From NCBI GenBank assembly GCA_942493375.1, contig OW818698.1, positions 4,402,001-4,466,000 of the forward strand: a DNA stretch of 64,000 nt, given 5' to 3'. This stretch comes from G942493375 sp942493375 (GTDB lineage: Bacteria; Armatimonadota; UBA5829). Under the pieces are notes generated by a model. The model had not been told where the DNA came from and did no database searches. It saw only the letters and a program-made list of their open reading frames with translations. Positions within the stretch are counted from its first letter, which is position 1, and each line of letters begins with the position of its first letter. This document shows positions 9,140 to 17,438 of the stretch, one piece after another. The position numbers were made by a program, and so were the translations under genes.

Positions 9140-10519
9140 CTATTTTCCTATACAGAATTGTGCGAATATGCTTTCCAGCACATCCTCGCCAACTGTTTCT
9201 CCAGTAATTAATCCCACCTGTCTACGGGCATCTACAATGTCTATGCAGAGTAAATCCAGCGGGTGTCCCTGATCCATTCCCTGCTGAACTCGCGCAAGTG
9301 CAGTACTACTGCCAATAATGGCTTGGTGATGCCTGGTGTTGGTAACTACCACACTTTCAATTGCAAGACCTGCAACCAGTTTGTCGTATATCTGAGATTC
9401 CAGGTCTTCAATACCGGTCTCAGCAGCAGCACTGACGGTAACGACAGGGATACCTGTCCCGATCAGTGACTCTACCAGTTTTCTGCAAGCAATAGCGCTG
9501 CCTTCACAAGCGATATCTGTTTTATTGATTACAAGGATACACCTGTCGGGTTCAGACCGCAAGACGGCTTCTACATCGCTGTTTTCAGGCATCCTGGATG
9601 CGTCCATAACAAGTAAGACTAAGTCTGCCTGGCTGATAGTATTAATTGCCATATCAAGCCCTGCGGATTCGACCGGGTCATTTGTATCTCGAATGCCTGC
9701 GGTATCGATAGCTGTAACAGGAATCCCTCTTATCTCAAGGCCTTCCTCAATCAGGTCACGGGTGGTACCCGGGATCGGTGTGACTATTGCTCTTTCTCTC
9801 TTCAGAAGGGCATTTAACAGGCTGGATTTACCAACATTGACGCTTCCGCAGATGACAACCCGTGCACCTTCTCGAAGAATCTTACCACCCCGAAAAGTAG
9901 ACTCCAGGGAATCAAGCTCACTTTTGCACGATGCAATCTGTTCCAGAACCCATGTTGAATCCGGTTCATCTACATCATCCGGAAAGTCTATGGAAGCTTC
10001 AATACTAGCCAGTAATCCAAGCAGGTGTTTGTCTACTTGAGCAAGCCTGCGTGACAATCCACCGTGCAACTGGTTGAGTGCGGAGCGACGCGAGCCTTCT
10101 GTCCGGGAACGGATGAGGTCATTGACAGCTTCGGCCTGTGATAGATCCAGCTTGCCATTAAGATATGCGCGCTTTGTGAACTCTCCTGGTTCTGCCAACC
10201 GAGATCCACATGCTAAAACTGCATTCAATACACTCTTCAAGACCGGGATGCTGCCGTGACATGATATCTCTACTACATTCTCTCCGGTATAACTTGCCGG
10301 TGCATGGAACGTAGTAATAATTGCGTCATCCAGTTCAATGCTGGAGGCAGGATTGATGAGTATTGAATATACAGCTGAATGGTCCAGTAGATCTGCTGGT
10401 TTCTTATGGGTAAGGGTAGATGCAATGGTAATCGATAGGGGACCGCTTATGCGGATAACACCTATGGAGCCTGATCCGATCGGTGTGGCGATTGCTGCAA
10501 TTGTATCTATTAAGAGCAT
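9140..10519 (-). CDS. mnmE: tRNA modification GTPase MnmE
   Basis: With MnmG it installs the carboxymethylaminomethyl group on wobble U34 of tRNAs. The N-terminal formyl-folate-binding domain (about residues 1-120) is followed by a helical domain with an inserted G domain: GSVNVGKSS (P loop), TTRD, DTAG and NKTD. The C-terminus is the conserved FCIGK. The start at 10519 (reading LLIDTIAAIATPIG) matches the family; an upstream ATG at 10582 would force translation through a strong hairpin between jag and mnmE and is rejected. No mnmG follows; yhaM does. Confidence 0.95.
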   Translation of the reverse strand: MLLIDTIAAIATPIGSGSIGVIRISGPLSITIASTLTHKKPADLLDHSAVYSILINPASSIELDDAIITTFHAPASYTGENVVEISCHGSIPVLKSVLNAVLACGSRLAEPGEFTKRAYLNGKLDLSQAEAVNDLIRSRTEGSRRSALNQLHGGLSRRLAQVDKHLLGLLASIEASIDFPDDVDEPDSTWVLEQIASCKSELDSLESTFRGGKILREGARVVICGSVNVGKSSLLNALLKRERAIVTPIPGTTRDLIEEGLEIRGIPVTAIDTAGIRDTNDPVESAGLDMAINTISQADLVLLVMDASRMPENSDVEAVLRSEPDRCILVINKTDIACEGSAIACRKLVESLIGTGIPVVTVSAAAETGIEDLESQIYDKLVAGLAIESVVVTNTRHHQAIIGSSTALARVQQGMDQGHPLDLLCIDIVDARRQVGLITGETVGEDVLESIFAQFCIGK

Positions 10520-10536
10520 AGGGTGAAGTTGCCAAA

Positions 10537-10579
10537 GCCGGATACACCTTAATCCGAGATGCGGATCGGTGTATCCGGC
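10537..10579 (-). repeat. Strong nested hairpin between jag and mnmE
   Basis: GCCGGATACACC pairs perfectly with GGTGTATCCGGC (12 bp), and an inner ATCCG/CGGAT stem extends the structure. It occupies most of the 69-bp gap. It lacks a T tract, so it more likely tunes mRNA processing or partial termination; a REP-like repeat is also possible. Confidence 0.6.
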
Positions 10580-10588
10580 CAAAAATTA

Positions 10589-11290
10589 TTATCTCTTGGG
10601 TGAGATAACTACGTGTCTGTCGTCTCCAAAACCTTCGGAGTATGTGTAGACATCAGGATGGTCAACAAGAGTCATATGTATAATACGTCGATCTCTTGCA
10701 GGCTGAGGATCAAGAACGGCTTCTCTCTGCTGTTGTTTGACGGCTTCAGCATATTCAAGTGCTTTCTTTTCCAGCATCTTGTTATGTCTCTCACGATATC
10801 CTTCGGCATCCAGGACTATACGAGCTTCAGAGTTTGCTTTTTTAGAGGCAGCTATCTGCAGCAGGTACTGGAGTGCGTCAAGAGTCTGACCGTGTTTACC
10901 AATGAGTATAGCGAGATCCGTGCCGATGATGTCTATATGTATATATTCAGAATCGACTGATTTAAGTGCAGGTTTTGCATCCAACCCCATAGCTGGTAGT
11001 ATCTCAGCCAACACTTCCATAGCAGCCTGAGCATACTCATTGCTGTTTGCCGGAGATTGCTCAGGAGCCGTTTCAGAGACCTCGACTACTACGGGAGCAG
11101 GCTGGGGTTCGGGGATCGTCTCAATAGCCCATGCTTTAATAATTGTGGGTATCTGACCAAGGCCCATAAATCCCTTGCTGCCCTCTTCAATGATCTCATG
11201 GTTTACCTGGTCTTTGGAGACGCCTAGTTCCAGTGCAGCCGCTTCCAGAGCCTCCTCCAAAGTGCGTCCGCTAACTTCAACTGTATTCAA
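10589..11290 (-). CDS. jag: RNA-binding protein Jag/KhpB (Jag-N, KH and R3H domains)
   Basis: A 233-residue cytoplasmic RNA-binding protein of the SpoIIIJ-associated family, linked in Gram-positive bacteria to cell elongation control. The Jag-N domain is at residues 1-48 (LEEALEAAALELGV, GSKGFMGLG). An acidic, proline-rich linker follows, then a KH domain (about 85-155, including LIGKHGQTLDALQ) and an R3H domain to the end. The start is TTG at 11290 behind an excellent GAGGAGG with 8-9 nt spacing; no ATG fits. It follows yidC, the usual order. Confidence 0.93.
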   Translation of the reverse strand: MNTVEVSGRTLEEALEAAALELGVSKDQVNHEIIEEGSKGFMGLGQIPTIIKAWAIETIPEPQPAPVVVEVSETAPEQSPANSNEYAQAAMEVLAEILPAMGLDAKPALKSVDSEYIHIDIIGTDLAILIGKHGQTLDALQYLLQIAASKKANSEARIVLDAEGYRERHNKMLEKKALEYAEAVKQQQREAVLDPQPARDRRIIHMTLVDHPDVYTYSEGFGDDRHVVISPKR

Positions 11291-11375
11291 CTGATATGCC
11301 TCCTCGAAAATGGTCTGTTTGATTTACAACATATGCTTCGGAGACCTTGACCACAAGTCCGAAACAATATTTAAA

Positions 11376-11412
11376 TATGATCAACAACAAGACTATCTTG
11401 CAGTTGATCATA
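11376..11412 (-). repeat. Hairpin in the yidC-jag gap
   Basis: TATGATCAAC at 11376-11385 pairs with GTTGATCATA at 11403-11412 around a 17-nt loop. It sits 20 bp after the yidC stop codon. There is no T tract. It could stabilise the yidC transcript end or attenuate into jag. Confidence 0.4.
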
Positions 11413-11431
11413 AAATATTCGTTTATGGCTG

Positions 11432-12922
11432 TTATTTCTTTGCCAGGATCGGTGCACCAGGATCGGTTGGTCCATCTTTTGCACGCAGGATAAGTACCTG
11501 GTGAACTGTCTGCAGAATATTAAAGAGCAACCAGTAGAGCAGGAATGCACTTGGGAAGCCAGCAAATACGAACGCCATCATAAGCGGCATGAATATAGCC
11601 ATCATTTTCTGCTGGTCTGCCTGACTGGGATCCATTGCAGACAACTTGGTTGAGAAATACATACTTATTACGTATAGGACAACCAGGATAAGATCCGGCT
11701 CTGAAAGGTTCATAGCAGGCAGGAAGACTTTATCACCAACCGAACCCAGAGACGGAACCGGGAGTTCATATATGTGTTTAGTTATGCTGCCGATCCAAAG
11801 GAATTTGCCGTTGACAAACATTGGCTCGTAACTTTTGATCGTATAAAATAACCCCATAAGAATAGGCATCTGAATAAGCAGTGGCAAGCAACTGGCGAAT
11901 GGGCTGATCTTGTGTTCTTTGTAGATTGCCATTGTCTTCTCGCCAATAGCTTTCTGATCACCTTTATGCTTAGTTTGAACCTCTTTGATCAACGGAGCAA
12001 CTTTCTGCATCTCCTTCATGGCTTTAAACTGGGCCTTGGTTAAAGGAGTAATCAGAAATTTTACCAGAACAGTAATCAAGACAATGGCGAACCAGTAGCT
12101 GAATGATGGATTATGTCCGGTTAGTCCGACAAAAAAGTCCATGATTCTGTATTCGATCTTCTTGGAGTTAGCGGCATTCCATTGTTTCAGAACAACCGCT
12201 CGATATTCTTTTGACTGATTTACAGTCTCAGAAATCTGTGTAGCTTCAAGCAGTGCTTGTTCGTTAGATAGGCTTCTTTCTTTGGATAGTTTAGTTTGTA
12301 AATCGGGTAATGGCATATCATATGTGAGAAGTAGAAGCCTGATTGTTTTATACGCCAGTTCCAGATTTTTATTTTTAATATTAGCATTAGCCAATAGCTG
12401 CGTTAATTCAAGGCGTCCTGAAACACACTCTGAAGTCCAGACATGCTTTTTGATCAATTCATTATATGAATCGATTGCCTTTTTATAGAAGCCGTCAAGG
12501 TCAGTCGTGCTAAGTCCCGGTTTAGTAGTCTGGGCATAAGCGTCTCTAGCAGTTGCAAGGAGGCCAGCCGGGGTATTTGAAGATACAGACTTCTCAGGAG
12601 CGGACTGGACTGAAGCAGCTTTGTTTGTCTTCAGAAATTCATTATATCGTTTGAGAATATCAATCTGCCCTTTTAGGGCATCAACTGCCTGGGGAGAATT
12701 TGGGCTGCTGTCTATAACAGCCTGATAATCTTTGACAGCTTTTTCATACGATTTTGCTGCATCAGCCGGACTCACTCCGCTTGTTACAGCGAGTCTCGCT
12801 GCATCTCGTGCATCCTTTAATAATGCATCAGAGTTTTGAGCATAGAGTGCAGTGCCTGCAGTGATAGCCAGAAGCACCAGTGCTGTGGTAAGAGTGCGTA
12901 TTGTCCTGGAATGATTTCTCAT
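11432..12922 (-). CDS. yidC: Membrane protein insertase YidC with a TPR-like outer domain
   Basis: It inserts and folds inner-membrane proteins alone or with SecYEG. Residues 9-28 are a signal/membrane segment. Residues 30-255 form an alpha-helical, repeat-like extracytoplasmic domain in place of the beta-rich P1 domain of proteobacteria. The conserved insertase core with five helices runs from about 272 to 480 (PLTKAQ, SCLPLLIQMPI, FPSAFLLYWLLFN). The groove arginine of YidC and SpoIIIJ is lysine here (K288 in VLVKFLITPLT). AAGGAG lies 16 nt upstream of the ATG, farther than usual, so the true start may be slightly different. Confidence 0.92.
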   Translation of the reverse strand: MRNHSRTIRTLTTALVLLAITAGTALYAQNSDALLKDARDAARLAVTSGVSPADAAKSYEKAVKDYQAVIDSSPNSPQAVDALKGQIDILKRYNEFLKTNKAASVQSAPEKSVSSNTPAGLLATARDAYAQTTKPGLSTTDLDGFYKKAIDSYNELIKKHVWTSECVSGRLELTQLLANANIKNKNLELAYKTIRLLLLTYDMPLPDLQTKLSKERSLSNEQALLEATQISETVNQSKEYRAVVLKQWNAANSKKIEYRIMDFFVGLTGHNPSFSYWFAIVLITVLVKFLITPLTKAQFKAMKEMQKVAPLIKEVQTKHKGDQKAIGEKTMAIYKEHKISPFASCLPLLIQMPILMGLFYTIKSYEPMFVNGKFLWIGSITKHIYELPVPSLGSVGDKVFLPAMNLSEPDLILVVLYVISMYFSTKLSAMDPSQADQQKMMAIFMPLMMAFVFAGFPSAFLLYWLLFNILQTVHQVLILRAKDGPTDPGAPILAKK

Positions 12923-12961
12923 AGTCAGTATGGGATTGCTCCTTGTGTGGTCGGTATTGAA

Positions 12962-12985
12962 AGACTTCCCTGTAGGGAATAGTCT
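12962..12985 (-). other. Hairpin in the yidC leader
   Basis: AGACT-TCCCT pairs with AGGGA-AT-AGTCT around a 2-nt turn, ending 40 nt upstream of the yidC start. The motif CTGGTGTAT occurs twice, 7 nt apart, at about 12995-13019. The 263-bp yidD-yidC gap is otherwise featureless. This may be a leader control element; no known class is recognised. Confidence 0.3.
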
Positions 12986-13185
12986 GGAGAAAGGCTGGTG
13001 TATTCCAATCCTGGTGTATCATGCAAATTACGACTATTAGCTCAGCTTTAGTTCCCAATGGAAGAAACGAAGCTGGACAAATAAGTCGGTTATTCAACAC
13101 CAGTGCTTACGGCTTCGACCTTGAAGATCATAAGCGACCAGGCAGAGAAGCAATCATAAACAAAATTGCATCACATTTACGCTGA

Positions 13186-13413
13186 TCAGATAACCGGATC
13201 ATCGCCGCCTGCGGACCAAGGATTGCACCTGAATATCCTTTTTATACCCATCCAGATACCCTTAATGCAACCATATTTTTCTATTGCCTGGGCAGCATAT
13301 TCAGAACAAGTAGGGTCAAAGCGGCACGTTCTAGGCCAGCACCGCCGTGACAACTGTTGATATATTCCACGAATCAAGAAAAGGATGATAACCCGTAAAG
13401 GATTAACACTCAT
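13186..13413 (-). CDS. yidD: Membrane protein insertion efficiency factor YidD
   Basis: A 75-residue member of the UPF0161 family that assists YidC-dependent insertion at the membrane. Diagnostic motifs are present: CRFDPTCSEYA and CNPWSAGG. An amphipathic N-terminal helix precedes them. The start overlaps the rnpA stop by 4 bp (ATGA), which indicates translational coupling. Confidence 0.96.
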   Translation of the reverse strand: MSVNPLRVIILFLIRGIYQQLSRRCWPRTCRFDPTCSEYAAQAIEKYGCIKGIWMGIKRIFRCNPWSAGGDDPVI

Positions 13414-13748
13414 CCGTCTACCAAGCCTTTCCTGCGAAAAGCCCCTTGCAGAGCCTTGCAGAAATCCGGGAGCAGTGATTCGGACGCGCTCCTCCTGGCC
13501 ACAACAACAATATCGTTACCCTCCTGCAGATCAGCTAACATCGTCCTGACAGCTTCTCTGAGGAGCCTACGAACTCTATTACGCTTAATAGCGTTACCAA
13601 GTTTCTTGCTAACACTAAAACCAACCCGAATTCCATTATCGGTTTTCAGGGAGTAGACAACCACCGGTCCCATTGCACAACTGCTGCCCCGGGAATAAAC
13701 CCGTTTGAAATCATCATTTTGCTTCAAGCGATTAGTGGTTGGTAACAT
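13410..13748 (-). CDS. rnpA: Ribonuclease P protein component
   Basis: The protein subunit of RNase P, which binds the catalytic RNA and helps cleave tRNA 5' leaders. The 112-residue length is normal. The RNR signature is clear (GNAIKRNRVRRLLREA), and FKRVYSRG near the N-terminus is typical. It lies 42 bp after rpmH and overlaps yidD by 4 bp. No strong ribosome site is seen before the ATG. Confidence 0.96.
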   Translation of the reverse strand: MLPTTNRLKQNDDFKRVYSRGSSCAMGPVVVYSLKTDNGIRVGFSVSKKLGNAIKRNRVRRLLREAVRTMLADLQEGNDIVVVARRSASESLLPDFCKALQGAFRRKGLVDG

Positions 13749-13766
13749 TATTGGCCCGGAGCGCCG

Positions 13767-13784
13767 GCAGGGCTCTGGCCCTGC
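13767..13784 (-). repeat. GCAGGGC-loop-GCCCTGC hairpin between rpmH and rnpA
   Basis: A perfect 7-bp GC-rich stem with a 4-nt loop fills the short rpmH-rnpA gap. A hairpin here could partly terminate or process the transcript, so that rpmH is expressed more than rnpA. It has no T tract. Confidence 0.5.
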
Positions 13785-13790
13785 ACAGCG

Positions 13791-13925
13791 CTATACGGTC
13801 AGCTTCCTGCGGCCCTTAAGACGTCTGGAAGCAAGAACTCTTCGTCCAGAACGGCTGGACATTTTTTCCATAAATCCATGGACGCGTAAGCGTCTGCGGT
13901 TTTTCGGTTGAAAGGTACGTTTCAT
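13791..13925 (-). CDS. rpmH: 50S ribosomal protein L34
   Basis: A 44-residue, very basic protein starting MKRTFQPKNRRRLRVHGF and ending RRLKGRRKLTV, a full-length match to the family pattern. An AGGGGGTG sequence lies upstream of the ATG. It heads the rpmH-rnpA-yidD-yidC-jag-mnmE block. dnaA, often divergent from rpmH, is not adjacent. Confidence 0.97.
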   Translation of the reverse strand: MKRTFQPKNRRRLRVHGFMEKMSSRSGRRVLASRRLKGRRKLTV

Positions 13926-13953
13926 ATCGGATTTGACACCCCCTGAACGTCAT

Positions 13954-13983
13954 ATTATATCACGCAGGGCTTCAGCTTTACAA
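13954..13983 (-). promoter_or_regulatory. Promoter of the rpmH operon
   Basis: On the minus strand, TTGTAA (13983-13978), an 18-nt spacer and a perfect TATAAT (13959-13954). It is placed about 30 bp upstream of the rpmH start and is the only good promoter seen for the whole block. Confidence 0.7.
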
Positions 13984-14032
13984 CCGTGGAGATCAGAGGC
14001 AGTGCTTTTACGATGAAATATCCGCAGAAGTA

Positions 14033-14114
14033 TTAGCTCGCATCATTCATAACTGAGTCAATTTTTGTCACTACTGCTGGATTATAACCGAGTTTGGTGA
14101 ATAATGCGGGTTGG
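14033..14114. repeat. 82-bp palindromic element, degenerate copy
   Basis: The copy runs from TTAGCTCGCATCATTCAT to GTTTGGTGAATAATGCGG and keeps the central CTACTGC and both arms, but with many substitutions compared with 31621-31702. It is probably an old copy. Confidence 0.65.
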
Positions 14115-14181
14115 GAACGGAAGTTATTTACTACAGATTCAAGATGCCTGTGATTTTGCAGATTCGTGTAGAAATATTTGG

Positions 14182-14216
14182 AAAGAACCGCGAAAAACGC
14201 TAAATACGCGAAAAGG
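14182..14216. repeat. CGCGAAA-type dispersed repeat, copy 1
   Basis: AAAGAACCGCGAAAAACGC followed by TAAATACGCGAAAAGG. A related stretch is at 40996-41030. Repeats built on an ACCGCGAAA...ACGCGAAA pattern are common between genes in many genomes. Confidence 0.5.
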
Positions 14217-14261
14217 AATAGGATTGGCTGTGATATCTAGCCAACCCCAATTACGTTTTGA

Positions 14262-14341
14262 TATCCCGCATTATTCGTGATTGCTTCGCTTTCGCCCTTA
14301 CTGCCGGTCGAAAGCAGAGTCTGGTGAATAATGCGCGCTAG
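14262..14341. repeat. 82-bp palindromic element, second copy near rpmH
   Basis: The outer arms read TATCCCGCATTATTCGTGA and TGGTGAATAATGCGCGCTA. The inner CTTTCG/CGAAAG hairpin surrounds CTTACTGCCGG. It ends 4 bp before the stop codon of the next minus-strand gene, so it sits in that gene's 3' end. Confidence 0.75.
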
Positions 14342-14345
14342 ACAA

Positions 14346-17300
14346 TTACTTTACTGTGATTTTGCCAACTAAGGCATCATCGAGCTTTTTACGGCTGGAT
14401 GTAATATCGGCAAGGATATCTGCAGTTTTTGTATCATCGGGAATTATATAGAAGAGTTCTCCGCTGACACCATCTGCCTTGAGGTTAATGTTTCCATCCG
14501 GGCTGTCAATGTTTTGCGTAGAGCCGTTCAGATATGAATATACGATATATCTGCCTGGTTTACCCGATGGAATTATGGTATCTATCAGTGAATCGGGGAC
14601 GGTGTATTTAATGCGGAGTTTGTCCATATTTGGTGTATATCCCCCGCACTCCGGGCCAAAACTCGCCAGGGCTTTTCTATTCCATACGACTACAGCCTGT
14701 GCTCCATTTTTTAGCTCATAGCGATGCAGGTAGTATTTTCCTGATCCTTTGATTGCCATTTGAGGCAGTGCAGCGTATTTGGCCAATCCATCAGCTATTG
14801 CATCTGCAATATTGATTGGCAGGTCTGATGGTCGGCAGTGAAGATATATTACTTTGGAGCTACCAAACTGAAGTTCTGTAATCAAGGGTTTGTTGCCGAT
14901 TGAAACCAGTGTTTTTCCATTTAGCGAAATGTCGAAGTAGCGTTGTATATCCAGATGCTGTCCATTAATCGCTGAGAATGCGGTATCATTCGATCTGATC
15001 TCTCCGGATTGGGAATGGATATCATACTTAACACGCTTGAATCCAGTGAGTTCGGATGTTCCGGATACTGCATTACGCACTGGGTCGAGGTAGTCCTCGT
15101 ATGAATACATTTCTCCGCGGTACATGACCATCTGAGTATCTCGTTTGCCTGTTCCCAGGAATATTTTGACAGGTTCCATGATTTTTCCACTGTCGATTGG
15201 CTCTGAAAGATTGTCGATGAAGTCCGTAACAGCTCCACGGTCTTTTGAAAACGGGATATAAGAATGCGTGATAAGGGTATGGTTCCCAGCACTTATCCAG
15301 TGGTTGATATCGTTTGTCATCTTTGACTTGATAAATGGGGCAGTATAGAAGATGACTCGGGCTTCTTTCAATATGTCGGGGTAGCATACCTGGTCAGTCT
15401 GTTCGAAGTTTACGTATACATTCCTGAGATATTGCGCCATCGAATCCATCTGCTTGATGTTCGTCACCCATGCATCCATATAATGGGCGACGCTTCTGAT
15501 AGAAATGGAGAAGACATCGGTCTTTGGATGATTAGTTATATCTTTTTTCGAACGATCATAACCATATGCTCCAGAAAGCCAGGTCAGAAAGCGGTCGTAA
15601 TGATATTTATTAGTCGGGTCGGTCATTATGTTATATGGAGCTTCGTCCATCCACTCGTTGTGGTAGTCATTAAAACCATTGGATACCAGATCATAACTGG
15701 TCAGCCATGTCAGTTCCGGATCCATGTATGGCTGACCATGTCCGCCTGCGCCGACTTCAAGTATGATTCCAACTCTGGAATTATTCTGCCTTGCATTGCG
15801 AAGATACATCGGCATATTGTAATAAGCTGACGATGTCACCAATGGATTTCCGAAGAACTCATAAAACGGCTCACCGGCATCTGCCAGCTTGCTGAGATAG
15901 ATATAATCTCCGCCGTTAGCTAAATCCTCCGGGTTCAGAGTATATGCGTGTGCTCCTTTGAATCTCTTTGCATCTTTACCCAATGAATTGGCAGTCTTGA
16001 GCCATTCATAGTGTTGAAAAGCTAAAAAGACAGCAAGGTTTCTCTGCTTTATGATTGACCGGCTGCGGGAGACTTCCTTTTCTGTAGTTGGGATGTATTC
16101 ATTCCAATTCTGCAGCCCCAGATCAATCGGTTTGAACTTTACACCACGATAAGTAGAGAAATACTCCCAGAAGTGAACAGCCTTGATCCTGTTTCCGTTT
16201 TTGATTGGCAATCCAGCGTCTTCACCTGCAAGGACTCTACGTATTTCATACAGAGTCGCTTTATCATAACCCCATCTGCCGTCCCAGGGGAGCACATAGT
16301 CAACTTGTTTAAAGTTATTGATACCCAGAGCAGCGGCCCAGCCGATTTCCTGTCCCAGTTGCTTGCGTATGGTGTCACTGCAGCAGGATAGTCCATTGTT
16401 CAGCAGTTGAAACGCCAGTTCGGTTTTAGTCTCTGCACCTTTCCCGTCCCATCGCAATCCAAGTGAATCACTCGCGGCAGAAAGCTGTGCAACTCCTCGT
16501 AACCCGGCTTTTTGAAGTTGGACGTAGATGCCGTTTTCCTTGCATTGCTCTACAAATGTTTTGGTTGCTTCTAAATCCCATGCAAAACAGGGAGATGTGC
16601 AGATGTTGTATTCGGGGAGAAGTTGCTTTATGAGCTTGAGAGTTTCAATGGAAGGTGCACCGATTGTGCCTCCCATATACAGTGTGTTTCCATTTGGTAG
16701 TAAGGAGAATGCATTGGTAGACTTTGTTTTTGAACCTGTATAGAATTTTGAATAGGGTTTATTCGATAGAAAGTTGTATTTATCTCCATCTGTGAAGATG
16801 ATATTTGTGTCAGCAATTTCGAATATGGCGATTGAATTTCGAGGGATGGTTACGTAGAATCCGGGTGCATTTACTTTTGCCCAATTGATTGGTGCAGTGG
16901 TTTCCAGTAGTGCCCGGGTGATCCCAGTTTTCTGCCATTGATTGTTTAGTGAGATTGGCAAACTTTTGATGAGTGTGCCGTTGGCGTCGGTGAAGCAAAA
17001 CTGTAGTTCTACCTTGTTTTGAACACCGATTGCACGTGCCTGGAACGTGACAGTAGAAAATGCAGGACCTTTAGCAACATAATAAATTGGAGTTCCCCAC
17101 GTTGGACTTTCTGTGAAAGCAACGGTTTTTGTATCACTCGAAGTGTTGTCGAACTGAATCCGTAGGATGGGAGTTTTGCTGTCTGGGGATTTCACAAAAC
17201 CGGCATGGACCTCATTTGGCCAGTCGACTACCTTCATAGCTAATACATCATTGGATAATTTTAGAATGTCAGGTTTAGGCGAGGAATATGAATTAGCTGA

Positions 17301-17354
17301 ACAATTAGCAAATATCAAACAAAGGACTAAAGCAAACAAGCAGAAATAGCGCAT
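14346..17354 (-). CDS. Large secreted protein, possible glycosidase-like
   Basis: A 1002-residue protein that I cannot assign to a family. A Sec signal peptide covers about residues 1-20. Residues 30-200 look like a beta-sandwich carbohydrate-binding region. Residues 210-640 have the alternating pattern of a TIM barrel, with candidate segments VDYVLPWDGRWG, GIILEVGAGGHG and DYHNEWMDE. The part after about 650 resembles the Rossmann-like and beta domains that follow the barrel in GH42-type enzymes (RVIFYTAPF, ISAGNHTLITHS). AGGAGG seven bases before ATG fixes the start. It stands alone between palindromic repeats and a Wzz gene. Function as a secreted glycoside hydrolase is inference only. Confidence 0.6.
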   Translation of the reverse strand: MRYFCLFALVLCLIFANCSANSYSSPKPDILKLSNDVLAMKVVDWPNEVHAGFVKSPDSKTPILRIQFDNTSSDTKTVAFTESPTWGTPIYYVAKGPAFSTVTFQARAIGVQNKVELQFCFTDANGTLIKSLPISLNNQWQKTGITRALLETTAPINWAKVNAPGFYVTIPRNSIAIFEIADTNIIFTDGDKYNFLSNKPYSKFYTGSKTKSTNAFSLLPNGNTLYMGGTIGAPSIETLKLIKQLLPEYNICTSPCFAWDLEATKTFVEQCKENGIYVQLQKAGLRGVAQLSAASDSLGLRWDGKGAETKTELAFQLLNNGLSCCSDTIRKQLGQEIGWAAALGINNFKQVDYVLPWDGRWGYDKATLYEIRRVLAGEDAGLPIKNGNRIKAVHFWEYFSTYRGVKFKPIDLGLQNWNEYIPTTEKEVSRSRSIIKQRNLAVFLAFQHYEWLKTANSLGKDAKRFKGAHAYTLNPEDLANGGDYIYLSKLADAGEPFYEFFGNPLVTSSAYYNMPMYLRNARQNNSRVGIILEVGAGGHGQPYMDPELTWLTSYDLVSNGFNDYHNEWMDEAPYNIMTDPTNKYHYDRFLTWLSGAYGYDRSKKDITNHPKTDVFSISIRSVAHYMDAWVTNIKQMDSMAQYLRNVYVNFEQTDQVCYPDILKEARVIFYTAPFIKSKMTNDINHWISAGNHTLITHSYIPFSKDRGAVTDFIDNLSEPIDSGKIMEPVKIFLGTGKRDTQMVMYRGEMYSYEDYLDPVRNAVSGTSELTGFKRVKYDIHSQSGEIRSNDTAFSAINGQHLDIQRYFDISLNGKTLVSIGNKPLITELQFGSSKVIYLHCRPSDLPINIADAIADGLAKYAALPQMAIKGSGKYYLHRYELKNGAQAVVVWNRKALASFGPECGGYTPNMDKLRIKYTVPDSLIDTIIPSGKPGRYIVYSYLNGSTQNIDSPDGNINLKADGVSGELFYIIPDDTKTADILADITSSRKKLDDALVGKITVK

Positions 17355-17438
17355 AGAATTGCCTCCGGATAAACAGTATAGACGAAAAAATGGCAGTGAT
17401 TACTGTCCCGGTATGGTCATGCGGGGATATGCAGGGAT

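Larger units (their letters stand above)
13926..14345. other. Repeat-filled region upstream of rpmH
   Basis: A 420-bp gap. It contains the rpmH promoter, two copies of the 82-bp palindrome (14033-14114 and 14262-14341) and between them a CGCGAAA-type repeat (14182-14216). No coding sequence and no cluster of DnaA boxes was recognised. Confidence 0.65.

Noticed and set aside
10520..10582. N-terminal extension of mnmE to an upstream ATG
   Set aside because: The added 21 residues would be encoded by the hairpin between jag and mnmE, and MnmE proteins normally start at the equivalent of position 10519.
12828..13100. Open frame of 90 residues between yidD and yidC
   Set aside because: It overlaps the yidC start in another frame, has no ribosome site and no conserved motif; the gap is better explained as a leader.
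13926..14345. Chromosomal replication origin next to rpmH
   Set aside because: No cluster of TTATNCACA boxes or AT-rich unwinding block was seen and dnaA is absent; the region is mostly palindromic repeats.
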